Origin: Treponemataceae bacterium
Lineage (GTDB): Bacteria; Spirochaetota; Spirochaetia; Treponematales; Treponemataceae
DNA: 64,000 nucleotides
Assembly (NCBI GenBank): GCA_024402495.1
Contig: JAKSTR010000001.1
Coordinates: 1 to 64,000 of the forward strand
Direction of reading: 5' to 3'
Below the pieces are notes generated by a model, which made no database searches, was not told the origin of the DNA, and saw only the letters and a list, made by a program, of their open reading frames with translations. Both the position numbers and the translations under genes were made by a program. Positions 34,283-45,745 of the stretch are shown piece after piece; the first letter of the stretch is position 1; each line of letters starts with the position of its first letter.

Positions 34283-34301
34283 ATTTCCTCCAGGGTTAAC
34301 A

Positions 34302-34327
34302 AGAGGCTCTTCTTAGCAAGAGCCTCT
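34302..34327 (-). promoter_or_regulatory. Perfect 10-bp hairpin between tuf and rpsJ
   Basis: AGAGGCTCTT and AAGAGCCTCT form a perfect stem with a 6-nt loop, 22 nt after the tuf stop. There is no T-run, so it is more likely an RNA processing or stability element than a full terminator; it would help EF-Tu exceed S10 in amount. Confidence 0.6.
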
Positions 34328-34348
34328 ATAAACTAACCCGAATCTGAA

Positions 34349-35536
34349 TTATTCTTTAATTTCAGTTACCTGACCAGAAGCGATAGTGCGTCCACCTTCG
34401 CGGATAGCGAATTTAAGACCTTTGTCCATAGCAACTGGGTGAATCAATTCACCGATAACTTTTGTGTTGTCACCAGGTTTAATCATATCTACACCTTCAG
34501 GAAGTGTAACAGTACCTGTGATGTCTGTAGTTCTGAAGTAGAACTGTGGACGATATCCTGAGAAGAATGGGCTGTGACGTCCACCTTCTTCTTTTGAAAG
34601 AACGTAAATCTGTCCTTCGAATTTTGTGTGAGGTGTAATTGAACCCGGTTTAGCAAGAACCTGTCCGCGTTCAACTTCTTTCTTATCAATACCACGGAGA
34701 AGAAGACCTACGTTATCACCAGCCTGTCCCTGATCCAACAATTTGTTGAACATTTCGATACCAGTAATAACTGTTTTCTGTGTAGGTTTAATACCAATGA
34801 TTTCAACTTCTTCGTTCATGTTGATTACACCGCGTTCGATACGACCGGTAACAACAGTACCACGACCAGAAATTGTGAATACGTCTTCGATTGGCATCAA
34901 GAAAGGTTTATCAGCATCGCGTTCTGGATCATCAAAGTATGAGTCCATTGTTGCCAACAATTCATCGATACATGCTGTATCTTCAGCAGAAGCACCATCA
35001 GCCATAGCTTTGAAAGCTGAACCTTTGATGATTGGTGTTTCGCGTGAGTAACCGTATGATTCGAGAACGTCGCGAACTTCTTCTTCAACCAATTCCAAAA
35101 GGTCTGGGTCGTCGAGAAGGTCGATTTTGTTCAAGAATACAACCAATTTCGGAACACCTACCTGACGAGCAAGCAAGATGTGTTCGCGTGTCTGTGGCAT
35201 AACTGAGTCTGGAGCAGAAACAACGAGGATAGAACCATCCATCTGAGCAGCACCAGTAATCATGTTTTTGATATAGTCTGCGTGGCCTGGACAGTCAATG
35301 TGTGCATAGTGACGTTTGTCTGACTGATATTCCAAGTGACGAGTGTTAATGGTAATACCACGGGCTTTTTCTTCCGGAGCATTGTCGATTTCGTCATACT
35401 TAAGCTGTTTGTCGCCAAATTTTTTGGCACAGTGCATTGTAATTGCCGCTGAAAGAGTTGTCTTACCGTGGTCAACGTGACCAATGGTTCCAACGTTCAT
35501 GTGCGGCTTTGTTCTCTCGAACTTTTCCTTTGCCAT
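34349..35536 (-). CDS. tuf: Elongation factor Tu
   Basis: 395 residues. The GTPase motifs are G1 GHVDHGKT, G2 RGITIN, G3 DCPGH, G4 NKID and G5 SAFKA-type, followed by the two beta-barrel domains. It delivers aminoacyl-tRNA to the ribosome. AAGGAGG precedes the ATG. It is the first gene of the S10 block instead of following rpsG-fusA, and its mRNA begins with a ~425-nt structured leader. A second tuf copy is not in the window. Confidence 0.98.
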   Translation of the reverse strand: MAKEKFERTKPHMNVGTIGHVDHGKTTLSAAITMHCAKKFGDKQLKYDEIDNAPEEKARGITINTRHLEYQSDKRHYAHIDCPGHADYIKNMITGAAQMDGSILVVSAPDSVMPQTREHILLARQVGVPKLVVFLNKIDLLDDPDLLELVEEEVRDVLESYGYSRETPIIKGSAFKAMADGASAEDTACIDELLATMDSYFDDPERDADKPFLMPIEDVFTISGRGTVVTGRIERGVINMNEEVEIIGIKPTQKTVITGIEMFNKLLDQGQAGDNVGLLLRGIDKKEVERGQVLAKPGSITPHTKFEGQIYVLSKEEGGRHSPFFSGYRPQFYFRTTDITGTVTLPEGVDMIKPGDNTKVIGELIHPVAMDKGLKFAIREGGRTIASGQVTEIKE

Positions 35537-35962
35537 TTGATCCTCCTTAACAGATTAAAGGCAATCGTTAAAAGAAATTAATGTGTTGTATTTTAAGGGA
35601 GCGCCGCGACAGCGGAACAACCTCCACACATATACTTGTACTGAGAAAATTTGAATAATAAAAGGTGGGTGTACTGTTAGTACTTTAGTTGATACAGTCC
35701 ATAATATCGAACTGCTTCGCCTGGAACCACCAATCATCATCAAACTTTCGTCCGATGACCGGTCTGGCATCCAAGAGCCTAGCACGGTAGAACGTGAAAC
35801 AACCCTTAATGCCAAACTTTTACAGTTTCTGCTAACCACAGGAAACTTGTTTCATCAAGGGCGGCAAAACCTGACTTGTTCAGCCTTTACGGTTTGCCTA
35901 CGCAATAATAAATCGCTTTGACTCTCAAAGATCCTGAGTTTTCACCTAACTGTAAACTCGTG
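35537..35962 (-). promoter_or_regulatory. ~425-nt highly structured tuf leader RNA
   Basis: Between the promoter and the tuf ATG the minus-strand RNA can fold into a series of hairpins: CTTTGA/TCAAAG (35930-35916), GGCAAACC/GGTTTTGCC (35898-35863), AGTTTCCTG/CAGAAACT (35847-35824), GGCAT-AAGGG/CTCTT-ATGCC enclosing CACG/CGTG (35813-35766), a 9-bp stem capped by GAAA (35758-35737), GTACT/AGTAC (35683-35671) and GTTGT/ACAAC enclosing CCGC/GCGG (35621-35585). No open frame in it looks coding. It matches none of the RNA families I checked by motif (tmRNA, RNase P, SRP, FMN, SAM, T-box). A regulatory leader or embedded small RNA is inferred. Confidence 0.65.
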
Positions 35963-35968
35963 GTTTAA

Positions 35969-35997
35969 TATATAACAAATTGCTAAAAAAAGTTCAA
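35969..35997 (-). promoter_or_regulatory. Sigma-70 promoter of the tuf-S10-spc-alpha operon
   Basis: TTGAAC (35997-35992), a 17-nt T-rich spacer and TATATA (35974-35969). Start near 35962. It lies after the rpsG terminator, so tuf is not read from the rpsL-rpsG unit. Confidence 0.75.
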
Positions 35998-36171
35998 TAG
36001 ATTTTTGCGAAAACCTTGCAGTTTTTCGCAATCGTTGCAGAAATTTCACAAAGAATCAAAAACTGTCAATTTTTCTTCTGTATAAACGCAGCCTTGAGAA
36101 GAAATCGTTTTCAACATCTTTCCGTTAAACATCTATTATATAGAAGAAACTTTACAAATTCGTTTAGAAAC

Positions 36172-36210
36172 AAAAAAAACTGTCTTTGTAATTCACAAAG
36201 ACAGTTTTTG
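36172..36210 (-). terminator. Terminator of the rpmG-rpoBC-rpsLG operon
   Basis: AAAAACTGTCTTTGT and ACAAAGACAGTTTTT are perfect inverted repeats on the minus strand with a short loop and continuing T-run, 24 nt after the rpsG stop. The remaining gap to the tuf promoter (35998-36171) shows nothing else recognisable. Confidence 0.9.
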
Positions 36211-36233
36211 GTAAAGCTAAAAGCTTTTTAATA

Positions 36234-36704
36234 CTACCATCTGAAATGAGAGAAAGCTTTGTTTGCTTCTGCCATTTTGTGTGTATCTTCCTTCTTCTTG
36301 TATGCTGTACCAGTATTGTTGTAAGCATCCAAAAGTTCAGAAGCTAAGCGTTCGTACATATTGTGACCGCTTTTTGATCTTGCAGCTGCAATAATCCAGC
36401 GCATAGCCAAAGCTTCACGACGAGCTTCACGGATTTCAACCGGAACCTGGTAAGTAGCACCACCCACGCGGCGTGATTTTACTTCTACCAAAGGTTTTAC
36501 ATTATCAATAGCCTTCAAGAATACTTCAAGAGCATCTTTGTCGGTTTTTGCTTTCAACATATCCATTGCGTCATAAACGATTTTAACACAAGTGGCTTTT
36601 TTTCCGTCCAACATCATTCTGCCAACGAACTTTGATACAACTAAGCTGTTGTATTTTGAATCTGGCATAGTGTTGCGGTCAACAGACTTATTTTTTCTTC
36701 CCAT
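36234..36704 (-). CDS. rpsG: 30S ribosomal protein S7
   Basis: 156 residues, standard. [36 protein letters not shown] and the C-terminal [15 protein letters not shown] are diagnostic. S7 nucleates the 30S head. fusA, which usually follows, is absent; a terminator follows instead. Confidence 0.97.
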   Translation of the reverse strand: MGRKNKSVDRNTMPDSKYNSLVVSKFVGRMMLDGKKATCVKIVYDAMDMLKAKTDKDALEVFLKAIDNVKPLVEVKSRRVGGATYQVPVEIREARREALAMRWIIAAARSKSGHNMYERLASELLDAYNNTGTAYKKKEDTHKMAEANKAFSHFRW

Positions 36705-36715
36705 CTTATGACTCC

Positions 36716-37090
36716 TTATGCCTTAGGCCGTTTGGCACCGTATTTTGACCGTCCGCGTTTGCGGTCTTCTACACCAAGTGCATCTTTTGTACCGCGGATA
36801 ATGTGGTAGCGTACACCAGGAAGGTCTTTAACACGTCCACCACGAATAAGAACTACTGAGTGTTCCTGCAAGTTGTGTCCAATACCTGGAATGTATGCAG
36901 TAACTTCAATTCCATTGCTCAAACGAACACGAGCAACCTTACGAAGAGCCGAGTTTGGCTTTTTAGGGGTAACAGTCATAACACGTGTACAAACACCACG
37001 TTTTTGCGGACAAGCCTGAAGCGCGGGAGACTTAGTTCTGTTCGCAGCTGTTTTACGTCCCTGACGAATCAACTGATTTATTGTAGGCAT
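36716..37090 (-). CDS. rpsL: 30S ribosomal protein S12
   Basis: 124 residues. [17 protein letters not shown] and [17 protein letters not shown] retain the two lysines whose mutation gives streptomycin resistance, so a sensitive S12 is predicted. It follows rpoC by 129 nt containing a long perfect hairpin. Confidence 0.97.
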   Translation of the reverse strand: MPTINQLIRQGRKTAANRTKSPALQACPQKRGVCTRVMTVTPKKPNSALRKVARVRLSNGIEVTAYIPGIGHNLQEHSVVLIRGGRVKDLPGVRYHIIRGTKDALGVEDRKRGRSKYGAKRPKA

Positions 37091-37176
37091 TAGCCTTCTC
37101 CTATTATTATTCCGGCCAGCACTCCGGAAGGTATGAACAAAAAGGTTTTAACAGTTTATAGAATAAAACTGATGTT

Positions 37177-37217
37177 TTCAAGCCGATTTGTAAAGTTTTT
37201 TATCAAATCGGCTTGAA
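37177..37217 (-). promoter_or_regulatory. Perfect 14-bp hairpin between rpoC and rpsL
   Basis: TTCAAGCCGATTTG (37177-37190) and CAAATCGGCTTGAA (37204-37217) pair exactly, with a 13-nt loop. It starts 3 nt after the rpoC stop. On the minus strand it is followed by AAACATCAGTTTT, so a T-run is weak. A partial terminator or RNase III-type processing site is inferred. Confidence 0.7.
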
Positions 37218-37219
37218 TA

Positions 37220-40200
37220 TTAGTCATTTTCAACTTCAACGCCCATATCGTCATCTTCTTCTGCGGCAGCTTTTTCAAGTTTGCGCAGTTCAAGAATTTC
37301 GTTCATACGAACGTCCAAGTCTGTAGCGTCTTTGTCAAAAAGCTTAACGTTGCGGTAATTTCTGATACCTGTACCAGCCGGAATCATGTGGCCGATAATT
37401 ACGTTTTCTTTAAGACCGTGCAATGCATCTACTGAACCTGCAATAGCAGCGTTGGTAAGAACGCGTGTTGTTTCCTGGAACGAAGCAGCTGAAATGAATG
37501 AATCAATATTCAAAGATGCTTTAGTAATACCCTGGAACAACGGGCGAGCGATAGCCGGCTGACCGCCTTCTTCCATAACACGTTTGTTTTCAGCATGGAA
37601 CTTGTATTTATCAACCTGCTGACCGTAGATAAAGCGTGTATCACCAACGGCAACAACTTCAACTTTGCGAAGCATCTGGCGAACAATAACACCAATGTGC
37701 TTGTCGTTGATTTTTACACCCTGGGCACGGTAAACAGCCTGAATTTCATCCATCAAATAACGCTGCAAAGCATTTTCACCAGAAATTACCAGAATATCGT
37801 GTGGGCTTATTGCTCCGTCACAAAGCTGTTCGCCTGCAACAACTTTATCACCGTCGCGAACAAGCAGACGCTTGTTGGTTGGTACGAAGTGTTCAAATTC
37901 TTTGCCGTATTTATCTTTTACGATTAACTGGCGTTTGCCTTTAATAATACCTTTGAAAGAAACTGTACCAGAAATCTGGGCAAGAACGGTCGGATTCTTT
38001 GGTTTACGAGCTTCAAACAATTCAGAAACGCGTGGCAAACCACCGGTAATATCGTTGGTTTTTGACGATTCTTTTGGCATTTTGGCAATTGTTGTACCGG
38101 CTTTAACTTCAACTTCGTTATCAACCGAAATAACAGCACCAGCAGGCAAGTAATAGCTTGCCAAATCTTCACCGTTTTCATCACGAATGATGATGCGCGG
38201 CTGTTTTGTATCCAGGTGCAAGTCGATAATACGTTTTTCACTTGCGCCGGTTTCTTCGTTTACTTCAGTTTCAAGAGTGATACCTTCTTCGATATCATCG
38301 TAAGTAATAATACCGCTCTTTTCTGCAATAATCGGGTCTGTATAAGGGTCGAAGTTACCAATTGTTTCGTTGGCAGCAAGCAGCTGACCTTCTTTTACGA
38401 AAACAGTAGAACCGTTACGGATTTCAATAATCTGTTCGCGACCTTTAAGCAAAAGTTCGTCGTCGCGGATTTCAATCTGTGCAACGTCAGCAGCAGTTAC
38501 TTCTTCGCCTTTGTTTGTAAAAAGCACAGCGCCTTTTGCAACACGGTCGCCGTTTTCAACCTTCAGGCTTGCACCTTTTGGTACTTTTACAGTGTCAATT
38601 ACGCGAACAACTGTCATATAACCTTTGCGGGTAAACAGCCAGTCGCCGTTGTTATCAACAATGTATTCGTTGTCTTCGTCGAAAGATTCAACCAGTGCCG
38701 GATATTTAAGAACGATTTTGTCCTCTTCTGTTGCTTTAGATGCGGTACCACCAACGTGGAAAGTACGCATGGTAAGCTGTGTACCCGGCTGACCGATTGA
38801 CTGAGCAGCGATAATACCAACTGCTTCACCGATTTCTACAATTTTGTTGCGTGCAAGGTTGCGGCCGTAACATTTGCAGCAAACACCGTACTGGCATTCA
38901 CAGGTCAAAACGGTGCGGAGTTTTACGCTTTCAACACCGGCAGCTTCAATTTCTGCTGCAAGTTCGTCTGTAATATACTGGTTAACATCACAGATAACTT
39001 CTTTTGTAATCGGGTGAATAACCCGTTCCAAAGTGAAGCGGCCTGCAATGCGGTCTTTCAGGTGTTCTACAATTTCATCACCGTTTTTAATTGCAGAATA
39101 TTCAATACCGTTGATAGTTCCACAGTCGTCTTCGTTGATAACAACGTCCTGAGCAATATCAACAAGACGGCGTGTCAGGTAACCTGCGTCCGCAGTTTTA
39201 AGAGCGGTATCGGCAAGACCTTTACGGGCACCGTTGGTTGAAATGAAGAATTCGATAACCGAAAGACCTTCTTTAAAGTTTGAACGAATAGGAAGTTCGA
39301 TGATATCGCCGTTTGGTTTAGCCATCAAACCACGCATAGCACCAAGCTGGCGCATCTGGTTTTTAGAACCACGGGCACCAGAGTCTGCCATCATAAAGAT
39401 TGTATTAAAACCATCTTTGTCAGCGGCAAACTGCTTGTACATCACGTTTGTAAGGTCGTCGTTTGTTTTTGACCAGATATCGACAACACGTCCGTAGCGC
39501 TCTTCCTGAGTAAGGATACCAGCCTTGTACTGGCGCTGGATTTCATCAACAGCTTTGTTTGCACTGTCAATCATTTCTTTCTTTTCTTTTGGAATAACAA
39601 TGTCTTCCATAGAAAGAGTAGCACCAAAGAAAGTTGCGTATTTATAACCACATGCCTTAATGGCATCAAGCATTTGAACTGTGAGCCACGGACCGCTTTT
39701 TTTGTAAACCTTTTCAATTAAGGCACGAATCTGTTTATCGCCCAAAAGCTGGTTAACGTAATCAACTTCAGCAGGCATTTCTTCGTTGAAAATCAAGCGA
39801 CCGGCTGTTGTACTGATAACATCGCCTTTTTTGAAAGAACCGTCGATAGCATCCTTTGTTGCAGGTGCCTTAATTTCTGACTGCCATTCAATATTTTTGC
39901 ATTCAGCAGCAAGCATTACTTCGTTCATGCTTGAGAAACGTTTGCCGGTACCTTTGCCGCTTGGCTTGATTTTTGTAAGGTAGTAAATACCAAGAACCAT
40001 GTCCTGAGAAGGATAAACGATGGTGTCGCCGCTAGCCGGGTCAAGCAGGTTGCGTGCAGAAAGCATCAGGTTCCAGCATTCCATCTGTGCAGCCTGTGTA
40101 AGCGGCACGTGGATAGCCATCTGGTCACCGTCGAAGTCGGCGTTGAATGCTTTACAAACAAGCGGATGCAAACGGATAGCCTTGCCTTCAACCAGTACAG

Positions 40201-41482
40201 GTTCAAAAGCCTGAATACCCAAACGGTGCAAGGTAGGCGCACGGTTCAGCATAACCGGATGTTCGCGGACAACTTCGTCCAGAATCTGGTAAACTTCCGG
40301 TGCTTCGCTTTCAACAAGCATTTTTGCCTTTTTAATATTGAAAACAATGTCTTTATCAACAAGTTTTTTCATGATGAAAGGCTTGAACAGTTCGAGTGCC
40401 ATTTTAGTTGGCAAACCGCACTGCCACAATTTCAGTTCCGGACCAACGATAATTACAGAACGTCCAGAATAGTCTACACGTTTACCCAAAAGGTTCTGGC
40501 GGAAACGACCCTGTTTACCTTTGAGCATGTCTGAAATTGATTTAAGAGGACGTGCAGAAGCACCTTTTACCATGCGTTTGCGTTTTGAGTTATCAAAAAG
40601 AGCATCAACGGCTTCCTGAAGCATACGTTTTTCGTTGCGGATAATGATGTCCGGAGCGGCAAGACTCTGCAATCTCTTTAAGCGGTTGTTGCGGTTGATT
40701 ACGCGGCGATACAAGTCGTTCAGGTCGCTGGTGGCAAAACGGCCGCCATCAAGCTGAACCATAGGACGCAAATCCGGCGGAATAACTGGAATTGCATCCA
40801 GAATCATCCATTCACATTTGTTACCAGAAGAGCGGAAATTTTCTACAATTTCAATACGGCGCAACAGGCGTTTGTCACTTTTTGCACCTTTTTCAATCAT
40901 TTTTGCACGCAGTTCAGCAGCAAGTTCATCAAGATTAAGGTTTTCAAGCAATGTTTTAATTGCTTCAGCACCCATACCAGCCTGAAAAGCGCCGCCGTAA
41001 CGGTCAACAGCTTCGTTGTATTCATCTTCTGTTAAAAGCTGCATAAACTTAAAGTCTGTGTCGCCGGCATCAATAACAATGTATTTTTCGTAATACAAAA
41101 CAGCACGCAATGCGGCAATCTGCAAATCAAGCAGCATACCCATGCGTGACGGAACTGAACGATAATACCAAATATGAGAAACAGGAGCTGCGAGGTCAAT
41201 GTGTCCCATGCGTTCGCGGCGAACTTTGAAGTGGGTAACTTCAACACCACAGCGGTCACAAATTACGCCCTTATAGCGAATTGACTTGAATTTTCCACAA
41301 TAACATTCCCATTCTTTTGTTGTACCGAAAATGCGTTCGCAAAAAAGACCATCTTTCTCTGGTCTAAGTGTACGGTAGTTTATGGTTTCAGGTTTCTTTA
41401 CTTCACCGTAAGACCATGCTCTGATGGTTTCAGGCGAAGCGAGCTTAATCATCAAGCTGTCAAAATCCTGTATATCGCGCAT
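37220..41482 (-). CDS. rpoC: RNA polymerase beta-prime subunit
   Basis: 1420 residues. It has the N-terminal zinc site CYCGKFK...CDRC, the catalytic [12 protein letters not shown] triad of Mg-binding Asp residues, the trigger loop and bridge helix region ([19 protein letters not shown]) and a second zinc cluster ([11 protein letters not shown]). It catalyses RNA synthesis with RpoB. It is separated from rpoB by a 120-nt gap with an 18-bp perfect hairpin. Many antisense open frames across it are shadows. Confidence 0.99.
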   Translation of the reverse strand: MRDIQDFDSLMIKLASPETIRAWSYGEVKKPETINYRTLRPEKDGLFCERIFGTTKEWECYCGKFKSIRYKGVICDRCGVEVTHFKVRRERMGHIDLAAPVSHIWYYRSVPSRMGMLLDLQIAALRAVLYYEKYIVIDAGDTDFKFMQLLTEDEYNEAVDRYGGAFQAGMGAEAIKTLLENLNLDELAAELRAKMIEKGAKSDKRLLRRIEIVENFRSSGNKCEWMILDAIPVIPPDLRPMVQLDGGRFATSDLNDLYRRVINRNNRLKRLQSLAAPDIIIRNEKRMLQEAVDALFDNSKRKRMVKGASARPLKSISDMLKGKQGRFRQNLLGKRVDYSGRSVIIVGPELKLWQCGLPTKMALELFKPFIMKKLVDKDIVFNIKKAKMLVESEAPEVYQILDEVVREHPVMLNRAPTLHRLGIQAFEPVLVEGKAIRLHPLVCKAFNADFDGDQMAIHVPLTQAAQMECWNLMLSARNLLDPASGDTIVYPSQDMVLGIYYLTKIKPSGKGTGKRFSSMNEVMLAAECKNIEWQSEIKAPATKDAIDGSFKKGDVISTTAGRLIFNEEMPAEVDYVNQLLGDKQIRALIEKVYKKSGPWLTVQMLDAIKACGYKYATFFGATLSMEDIVIPKEKKEMIDSANKAVDEIQRQYKAGILTQEERYGRVVDIWSKTNDDLTNVMYKQFAADKDGFNTIFMMADSGARGSKNQMRQLGAMRGLMAKPNGDIIELPIRSNFKEGLSVIEFFISTNGARKGLADTALKTADAGYLTRRLVDIAQDVVINEDDCGTINGIEYSAIKNGDEIVEHLKDRIAGRFTLERVIHPITKEVICDVNQYITDELAAEIEAAGVESVKLRTVLTCECQYGVCCKCYGRNLARNKIVEIGEAVGIIAAQSIGQPGTQLTMRTFHVGGTASKATEEDKIVLKYPALVESFDEDNEYIVDNNGDWLFTRKGYMTVVRVIDTVKVPKGASLKVENGDRVAKGAVLFTNKGEEVTAADVAQIEIRDDELLLKGREQIIEIRNGSTVFVKEGQLLAANETIGNFDPYTDPIIAEKSGIITYDDIEEGITLETEVNEETGASEKRIIDLHLDTKQPRIIIRDENGEDLASYYLPAGAVISVDNEVEVKAGTTIAKMPKESSKTNDITGGLPRVSELFEARKPKNPTVLAQISGTVSFKGIIKGKRQLIVKDKYGKEFEHFVPTNKRLLVRDGDKVVAGEQLCDGAISPHDILVISGENALQRYLMDEIQAVYRAQGVKINDKHIGVIVRQMLRKVEVVAVGDTRFIYGQQVDKYKFHAENKRVMEEGGQPAIARPLFQGITKASLNIDSFISAASFQETTRVLTNAAIAGSVDALHGLKENVIIGHMIPAGTGIRNYRNVKLFDKDATDLDVRMNEILELRKLEKAAAEEDDDMGVEVEND

Positions 41483-41515
41483 CTATTTCTCCTATTTTGA
41501 TATGCGTTCATCAAC

Positions 41516-41563
41516 GAAGAAAAAGTTTTGAAAAAAAATCAGCACTTTCAAAACTTTTTCTTC
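41516..41563 (-). promoter_or_regulatory. Perfect 18-bp hairpin between rpoB and rpoC
   Basis: The arms at 41516-41533 and 41546-41563 (GAAGAAAAAGTTTTGAAA and its exact complement) pair over 18 bp with a 12-nt loop. It lies midway in the 120-nt junction. A processing or stability element is more likely than termination, as rpoC must be transcribed with rpoB. Confidence 0.75.
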
Positions 41564-41602
41564 TTATAAAAACCGAAGTTGAAAATTGCTTTTCAGCTTC
41601 TC

Positions 41603-44600
41603 CTAGTCGTCGCTGAATTCTTCCCCGGAAGTTGCCTTTTTAATAAGGTCGTCATCGCGTTCTGTCAGCGGAATCTGTTTACCAGCAGCATCGTAGATTG
41701 TGAAATCAAGTGCCAGACCTCTCAATTCCTGTACAAGAACGTTGAAGGCTTCCGGAACACCGGCTGCTGTTGAAGGTTCACCCTTAACGATAGATTCGTA
41801 AATCTTAGAACGACCGGTCATATCGTCTGACTTAATGGTCATAAGTTCCTGAAGGTTGTTTGCAGCACCATAAGCTTCAAGTGCCCAAACTTCCATTTCA
41901 CCCAAACGCTGACCACCAAACTGGGCTTTACCACCAAGCGGCTGCTGTGAAACGAGCGAGTACGGACCAGTTGAACGGGCGTGCATTTTTTCATCAACCA
42001 AGTGGTGCAGTTTCATAAAGTAAATAACACCAACGAATACAGGGTTTTCAAATGGCAAGCCTGTGCGTCCGTCGCGAAGAATTGCTTTTGAGTTTCCGTT
42101 GAAACCTGCTTCCTGCAATTTTGCTGCAATCTGTTCGTTAGACGGCGACTGGAATACCGGTGCTTCATACCATTCATCAAGGTATTTACCGGCAAGACCA
42201 AGTTCAGATTCCATAATCTGACCAATGTTCATACGAGAAGGAACGCCCAACGGGTTAAGACAAATGTCTAATGGTGTACCGTCTTCAAGGTATGGCATAT
42301 CTTCAACTGGCAATACACGGGCAACAATACCTTTGTTACCGTGGCGACCAGCCATTTTATCACCTTCGCGCAGCTTGCGTTTAATGGCAATCAAAACCTT
42401 GATTTTTTCATCAACGCCAGGGTTAAGGTCGTCGCCGGCAGAACGGCGCAAGCGCTGAACACCGATAACAGTTCCTTCTACACCGTGCTGAATGCGAAGT
42501 GAAGAATCGCGTACTTCTTTAGCTTTTTCACCAAAGATAGAGTTGAGCAATTTAAATTCCGGTGTAGTTTCAGTTTCGCTTTTTGGAGTAACTTTACCAA
42601 CCAGGATATCGCCGCTGCGTACTTTTGCACCGATGCGGATAATACCTTCGGAATCTAGGTTGTCCAAAGCTTTTTCGCTTGTATTCGGAATATCGCGAGT
42701 AATTTTTTCCGGTCCAAGTTTTGTTTCGCGGATTTCGGTTTCAAATTCCTTGATATGAATAGAAGTAAACATATCATCTTTAACTACGCGCTGAGAAATA
42801 AGAATAGCGTCTTCGTAGTTATAGCCGTTCCACGGAACGAATCCAACCAGAATATTGCGTCCAAGTGCAAGTTCGCCATTGTATGTTGCAGGTCCGTCGG
42901 CAAGCGGCGTACCTTTTTCAACATGCTGACCAAGCTGAACGACAGGGCGCTGGTGATAACAGGTATCCTGGTTTGTGCGCTGATATTTCAACAGCGGATA
43001 AACGTCAACATCCTGCGGATTTTTCTGTACGGTCGGCTTAATGCGAACTTCTTCAGAAGTTACCCAGACAACTTCACCAGGGCGTTTTGCCTTAATCAAG
43101 ACACCAGAGTCATAAGCACATTTCTGTTCCATACCGGTACCAACGCGTGGTGGTTCCGGGAACAGCAAAGGAACAGCCTGACGCTGCATGTTTGAACCCA
43201 TCAATGCACGGTTAGCATCGTCGTGTTCAAGGAACGGAATCAATGCAGCAGAAACAGAAATAATCTGTTTTGGCGAAACGTCCATATACTGAACGTCTTT
43301 TGGATCGCGGGTTGTATAGTCGCCTTTGTGGCGGCAAGAAATTGTTTCAGTCGGAAAACTTCCATCTTCTTTCATGTCAACGGTAACTTGACCAATGTAG
43401 TAGCGGTCTTCGTCCATTGCAGAAAGATATTCGTGTTCCTGTGTAGCCTTACCGTTTTCAATTTTGCGGAAAGGAGCTTCGAGGAAGCCGTAATCGTTGA
43501 CACGTGTATAAATTGCCAAAGAAACAATCAAACCAATGTTTGGACCTTCAGGTGTTTCAATTGGACACATACGGCCATAGTGTGTGTAGTGAACGTCACG
43601 AACTTCAAAACCGGCGCGGTCGCGGCTTAAACCACCAGGACCTAACGCGTTAAGACGGCGTTTGTGTGTAAGTTCAGCAAGAGGGTTAACCTGATCCATG
43701 AACTGAGACAGCTGGCTTGAACCAAAGAATTCTTTAATTGCAGCAACAATCGGCTTAATTGAAATCAAATCCTGAGGTTTCATTGTTTCAGTTTCTTTAG
43801 AACCCATGCGTTCTTTTGCAATGCGTTCCATGCGGCTGAAAGCTGTCTTAAGCTGGTTGGTCATCAATTCGCCAACAGAACGAACGCGGCGGTTGCCCAG
43901 ATGGTCAATATCGTCAACCTGATCGTCGCCGTTGTAAACGACCATCAGCTGTTTCATTGTGGCAATAATATCATCAATTACCAGTGTGTGGTCTTCAAAA
44001 GGTTCTGCGTAATTGAATTTTTTGTTCAGCTTGTAGCGGCCAACGCGACCAAGATCGTAGCGACGCAAAGAGAAGAACATAGTCGTCAAATCTTTTTCAG
44101 CTGCGTCAACAGTAATCGGTTCGCCCGGCAGCAATACGGCATATACAGCAGAAAGTGCGTCGTCTTTTGTAGGTTCATCAGATTCTGCACCTTCTTTTGT
44201 ATAGCGGATTTCTTCGCGTTCAAAACAGTTAATGATAATCTGCGAATCAAGAGAATCATTGATTTCGCTTTTGTCGTCAGGGTCGCGGCGTGTGTTGAAC
44301 TTAATGACAGTAATGTCTGTTACGCCATGCTGAATAAGTTCATCAATGCTGTGCGGGTGAAGTTTTTCACCGGCGCGGAAGATTTTTTTATCTTCGCCAG
44401 TTTCTTCATCTTTTGCATAAACTGCACTTGCCAAAACTTTACCGATAAGGGCTTCTTTTGCCTTTTCGTCAGTTTCAACTTTAATATCTTCAACCTTGTA
44501 AAAACAGCGGATGATTTCTTCGCGTGTGTTGATACCCAAAGCACGAAGAAAGATTGTACCCAAAATGCGTTTTTTGCGGTCAATTTTTGCGTAAATTAAT

Positions 44601-45154
44601 TCTTTTTTCTGGTCGATCTCAAATTCAAGCCAGCTTCCGCGGTAAGGAATGATGCGGCTGGAATAAACGCCTTTTTCGTGGCAGAAAATAACACCCGGCG
44701 AACGGTGAATCTGTGAAACGACTACGCGTTCTGCACCATTGATAATGAAAGTACCGCGATCGGTCATCAATGGAATATCGCCCATGTAAATGTCTTTCTG
44801 ACGAATTTCACCAGTCTGGTTAAAAATGAGGTTTACGCGCGCTTTGAGAGGTACGTTATATGTAAGTCCTTTCTGTTTGCATTCCAATTCAGAAAATTTA
44901 ATGTTTTCTTCATCGAGTTCATAAAACTCGTATTCCAAAGACATATCACCATTGGGACTTTCAATAGGAAAAGTGGATCTAAAAACTTCTTCCAAACCCT
45001 GCTCGGCGAGCGGTTCATGGGCATCCAGTTTGCTCTTCTGTAAAAAACTCTCGTATGAAGACGTTTGTATACCAATTAAATCTGGCAGCTCCATAAAGTT
45101 CTGGATGTTCTTACCTATATATTGTCGATTGACTTTCGCTTTTCCCGCGGACAT
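41603..45154 (-). CDS. rpoB: RNA polymerase beta subunit
   Basis: 1183 residues. It has the beta lobes, the rifampicin region ([25 protein letters not shown] split by motif), the GRHGNKG catalytic region and the C-terminal clamp ([19 protein letters not shown]). Residue 502 is Asn (codon AAC) in [10 protein letters not shown], the position of E. coli Ser531. This Asn is the known spirochaetal residue linked to natural rifampicin resistance. It follows rplL after an attenuator-like hairpin. Confidence 0.99.
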   Translation of the reverse strand: MSAGKAKVNRQYIGKNIQNFMELPDLIGIQTSSYESFLQKSKLDAHEPLAEQGLEEVFRSTFPIESPNGDMSLEYEFYELDEENIKFSELECKQKGLTYNVPLKARVNLIFNQTGEIRQKDIYMGDIPLMTDRGTFIINGAERVVVSQIHRSPGVIFCHEKGVYSSRIIPYRGSWLEFEIDQKKELIYAKIDRKKRILGTIFLRALGINTREEIIRCFYKVEDIKVETDEKAKEALIGKVLASAVYAKDEETGEDKKIFRAGEKLHPHSIDELIQHGVTDITVIKFNTRRDPDDKSEINDSLDSQIIINCFEREEIRYTKEGAESDEPTKDDALSAVYAVLLPGEPITVDAAEKDLTTMFFSLRRYDLGRVGRYKLNKKFNYAEPFEDHTLVIDDIIATMKQLMVVYNGDDQVDDIDHLGNRRVRSVGELMTNQLKTAFSRMERIAKERMGSKETETMKPQDLISIKPIVAAIKEFFGSSQLSQFMDQVNPLAELTHKRRLNALGPGGLSRDRAGFEVRDVHYTHYGRMCPIETPEGPNIGLIVSLAIYTRVNDYGFLEAPFRKIENGKATQEHEYLSAMDEDRYYIGQVTVDMKEDGSFPTETISCRHKGDYTTRDPKDVQYMDVSPKQIISVSAALIPFLEHDDANRALMGSNMQRQAVPLLFPEPPRVGTGMEQKCAYDSGVLIKAKRPGEVVWVTSEEVRIKPTVQKNPQDVDVYPLLKYQRTNQDTCYHQRPVVQLGQHVEKGTPLADGPATYNGELALGRNILVGFVPWNGYNYEDAILISQRVVKDDMFTSIHIKEFETEIRETKLGPEKITRDIPNTSEKALDNLDSEGIIRIGAKVRSGDILVGKVTPKSETETTPEFKLLNSIFGEKAKEVRDSSLRIQHGVEGTVIGVQRLRRSAGDDLNPGVDEKIKVLIAIKRKLREGDKMAGRHGNKGIVARVLPVEDMPYLEDGTPLDICLNPLGVPSRMNIGQIMESELGLAGKYLDEWYEAPVFQSPSNEQIAAKLQEAGFNGNSKAILRDGRTGLPFENPVFVGVIYFMKLHHLVDEKMHARSTGPYSLVSQQPLGGKAQFGGQRLGEMEVWALEAYGAANNLQELMTIKSDDMTGRSKIYESIVKGEPSTAAGVPEAFNVLVQELRGLALDFTIYDAAGKQIPLTERDDDLIKKATSGEEFSDD

Positions 45155-45275
45155 CGATCCCCCTCAAATGCGCCAAAAACAAAAGGGCGCCAAACTTATT
45201 ATAGACAGATAAAGCCACCAGAACATTCATTCCGGTAGCACACGTTATGTTTTTGAGTAAAACAAAAATTGTTCA

Positions 45276-45307
45276 AAAAATCAGCCGAAAAACTTCGGCT
45301 GATTTTT
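45276..45307 (-). terminator. Attenuator/partial terminator between rplL and rpoB
   Basis: AAAAATCAGCCGAA and TTCGGCTGATTTTT pair over 14 bp with a 4-nt loop, followed by T-rich sequence on the minus strand. It lies in the 210-nt rplL-rpoB gap. Its position matches the known E. coli attenuator that lowers rpoBC transcription relative to ribosomal proteins (family knowledge). Confidence 0.8.
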
Positions 45308-45364
45308 GTGCAAAGATTCTCAGAACCGAAATCCTGAAAACCTTTAGCAACTTGTAAAATTGAC

Positions 45365-45745
45365 TTATGCAATCTTAACTGTGCCGCCTGCAGCTTCAAC
45401 AGTTTCTTTGATTTTTGCAGCGTCTTCTTTAGAAACACCTTCTTTAAGTGTTTTAGGAGCACCTTCAACGAGGTCTTTTGCTTCTTTAAGACCAAGACCG
45501 GTAACTTCGCGAACAGCTTTGATAACAGCAATTTTCTTAGCTGCGTCTGCTGCTTCGAGAGTTACTGTGAATTCTGTCTGTTCTTCAGCTGCAGCTGCAC
45601 CTGCTGCTGCACCACCAGCCATAACAACTGGAGCTGCTGCTGTAACACCGAATTTTTCTTCAATAGCTTTTACGAGGTCTGAAAGCTCAAGAATTGTCAT
45701 TGATGCGATTGCATCCAAAATCTGATCATTAGTAATAGCTGCCAT
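45365..45745 (-). CDS. rplL: 50S ribosomal protein L7/L12
   Basis: 126 residues. The N-terminal dimerisation helices, an Ala-rich hinge ([14 protein letters not shown]) and the C-terminal domain [21 protein letters not shown] are canonical. It forms the GTPase stalk with L10. Multiple copies per ribosome explain the attenuator that follows. Confidence 0.97.
   Translation of the reverse strand: MAAITNDQILDAIASMTILELSDLVKAIEEKFGVTAAAPVVMAGGAAAGAAAAEEQTEFTVTLEAADAAKKIAVIKAVREVTGLGLKEAKDLVEGAPKTLKEGVSKEDAAKIKETVEAAGGTVKIA

Noticed and set aside
35555-35839. 94-residue open frame inside the tuf leader
   Set aside because: No ribosome site or family resemblance; the sequence is better explained as folded RNA.
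35537-35962. tmRNA, RNase P or SRP RNA in the tuf leader
   Set aside because: The conserved words of these RNAs (CCA-ending tRNA-like part, GAGGAAAGTCC, GGAAGCAG loop) are absent.
43901-44599. Long plus-strand frame of 232 residues opposite rpoB
   Set aside because: Antisense shadow of a strongly conserved gene; composition is typical of reversed coding sequence.
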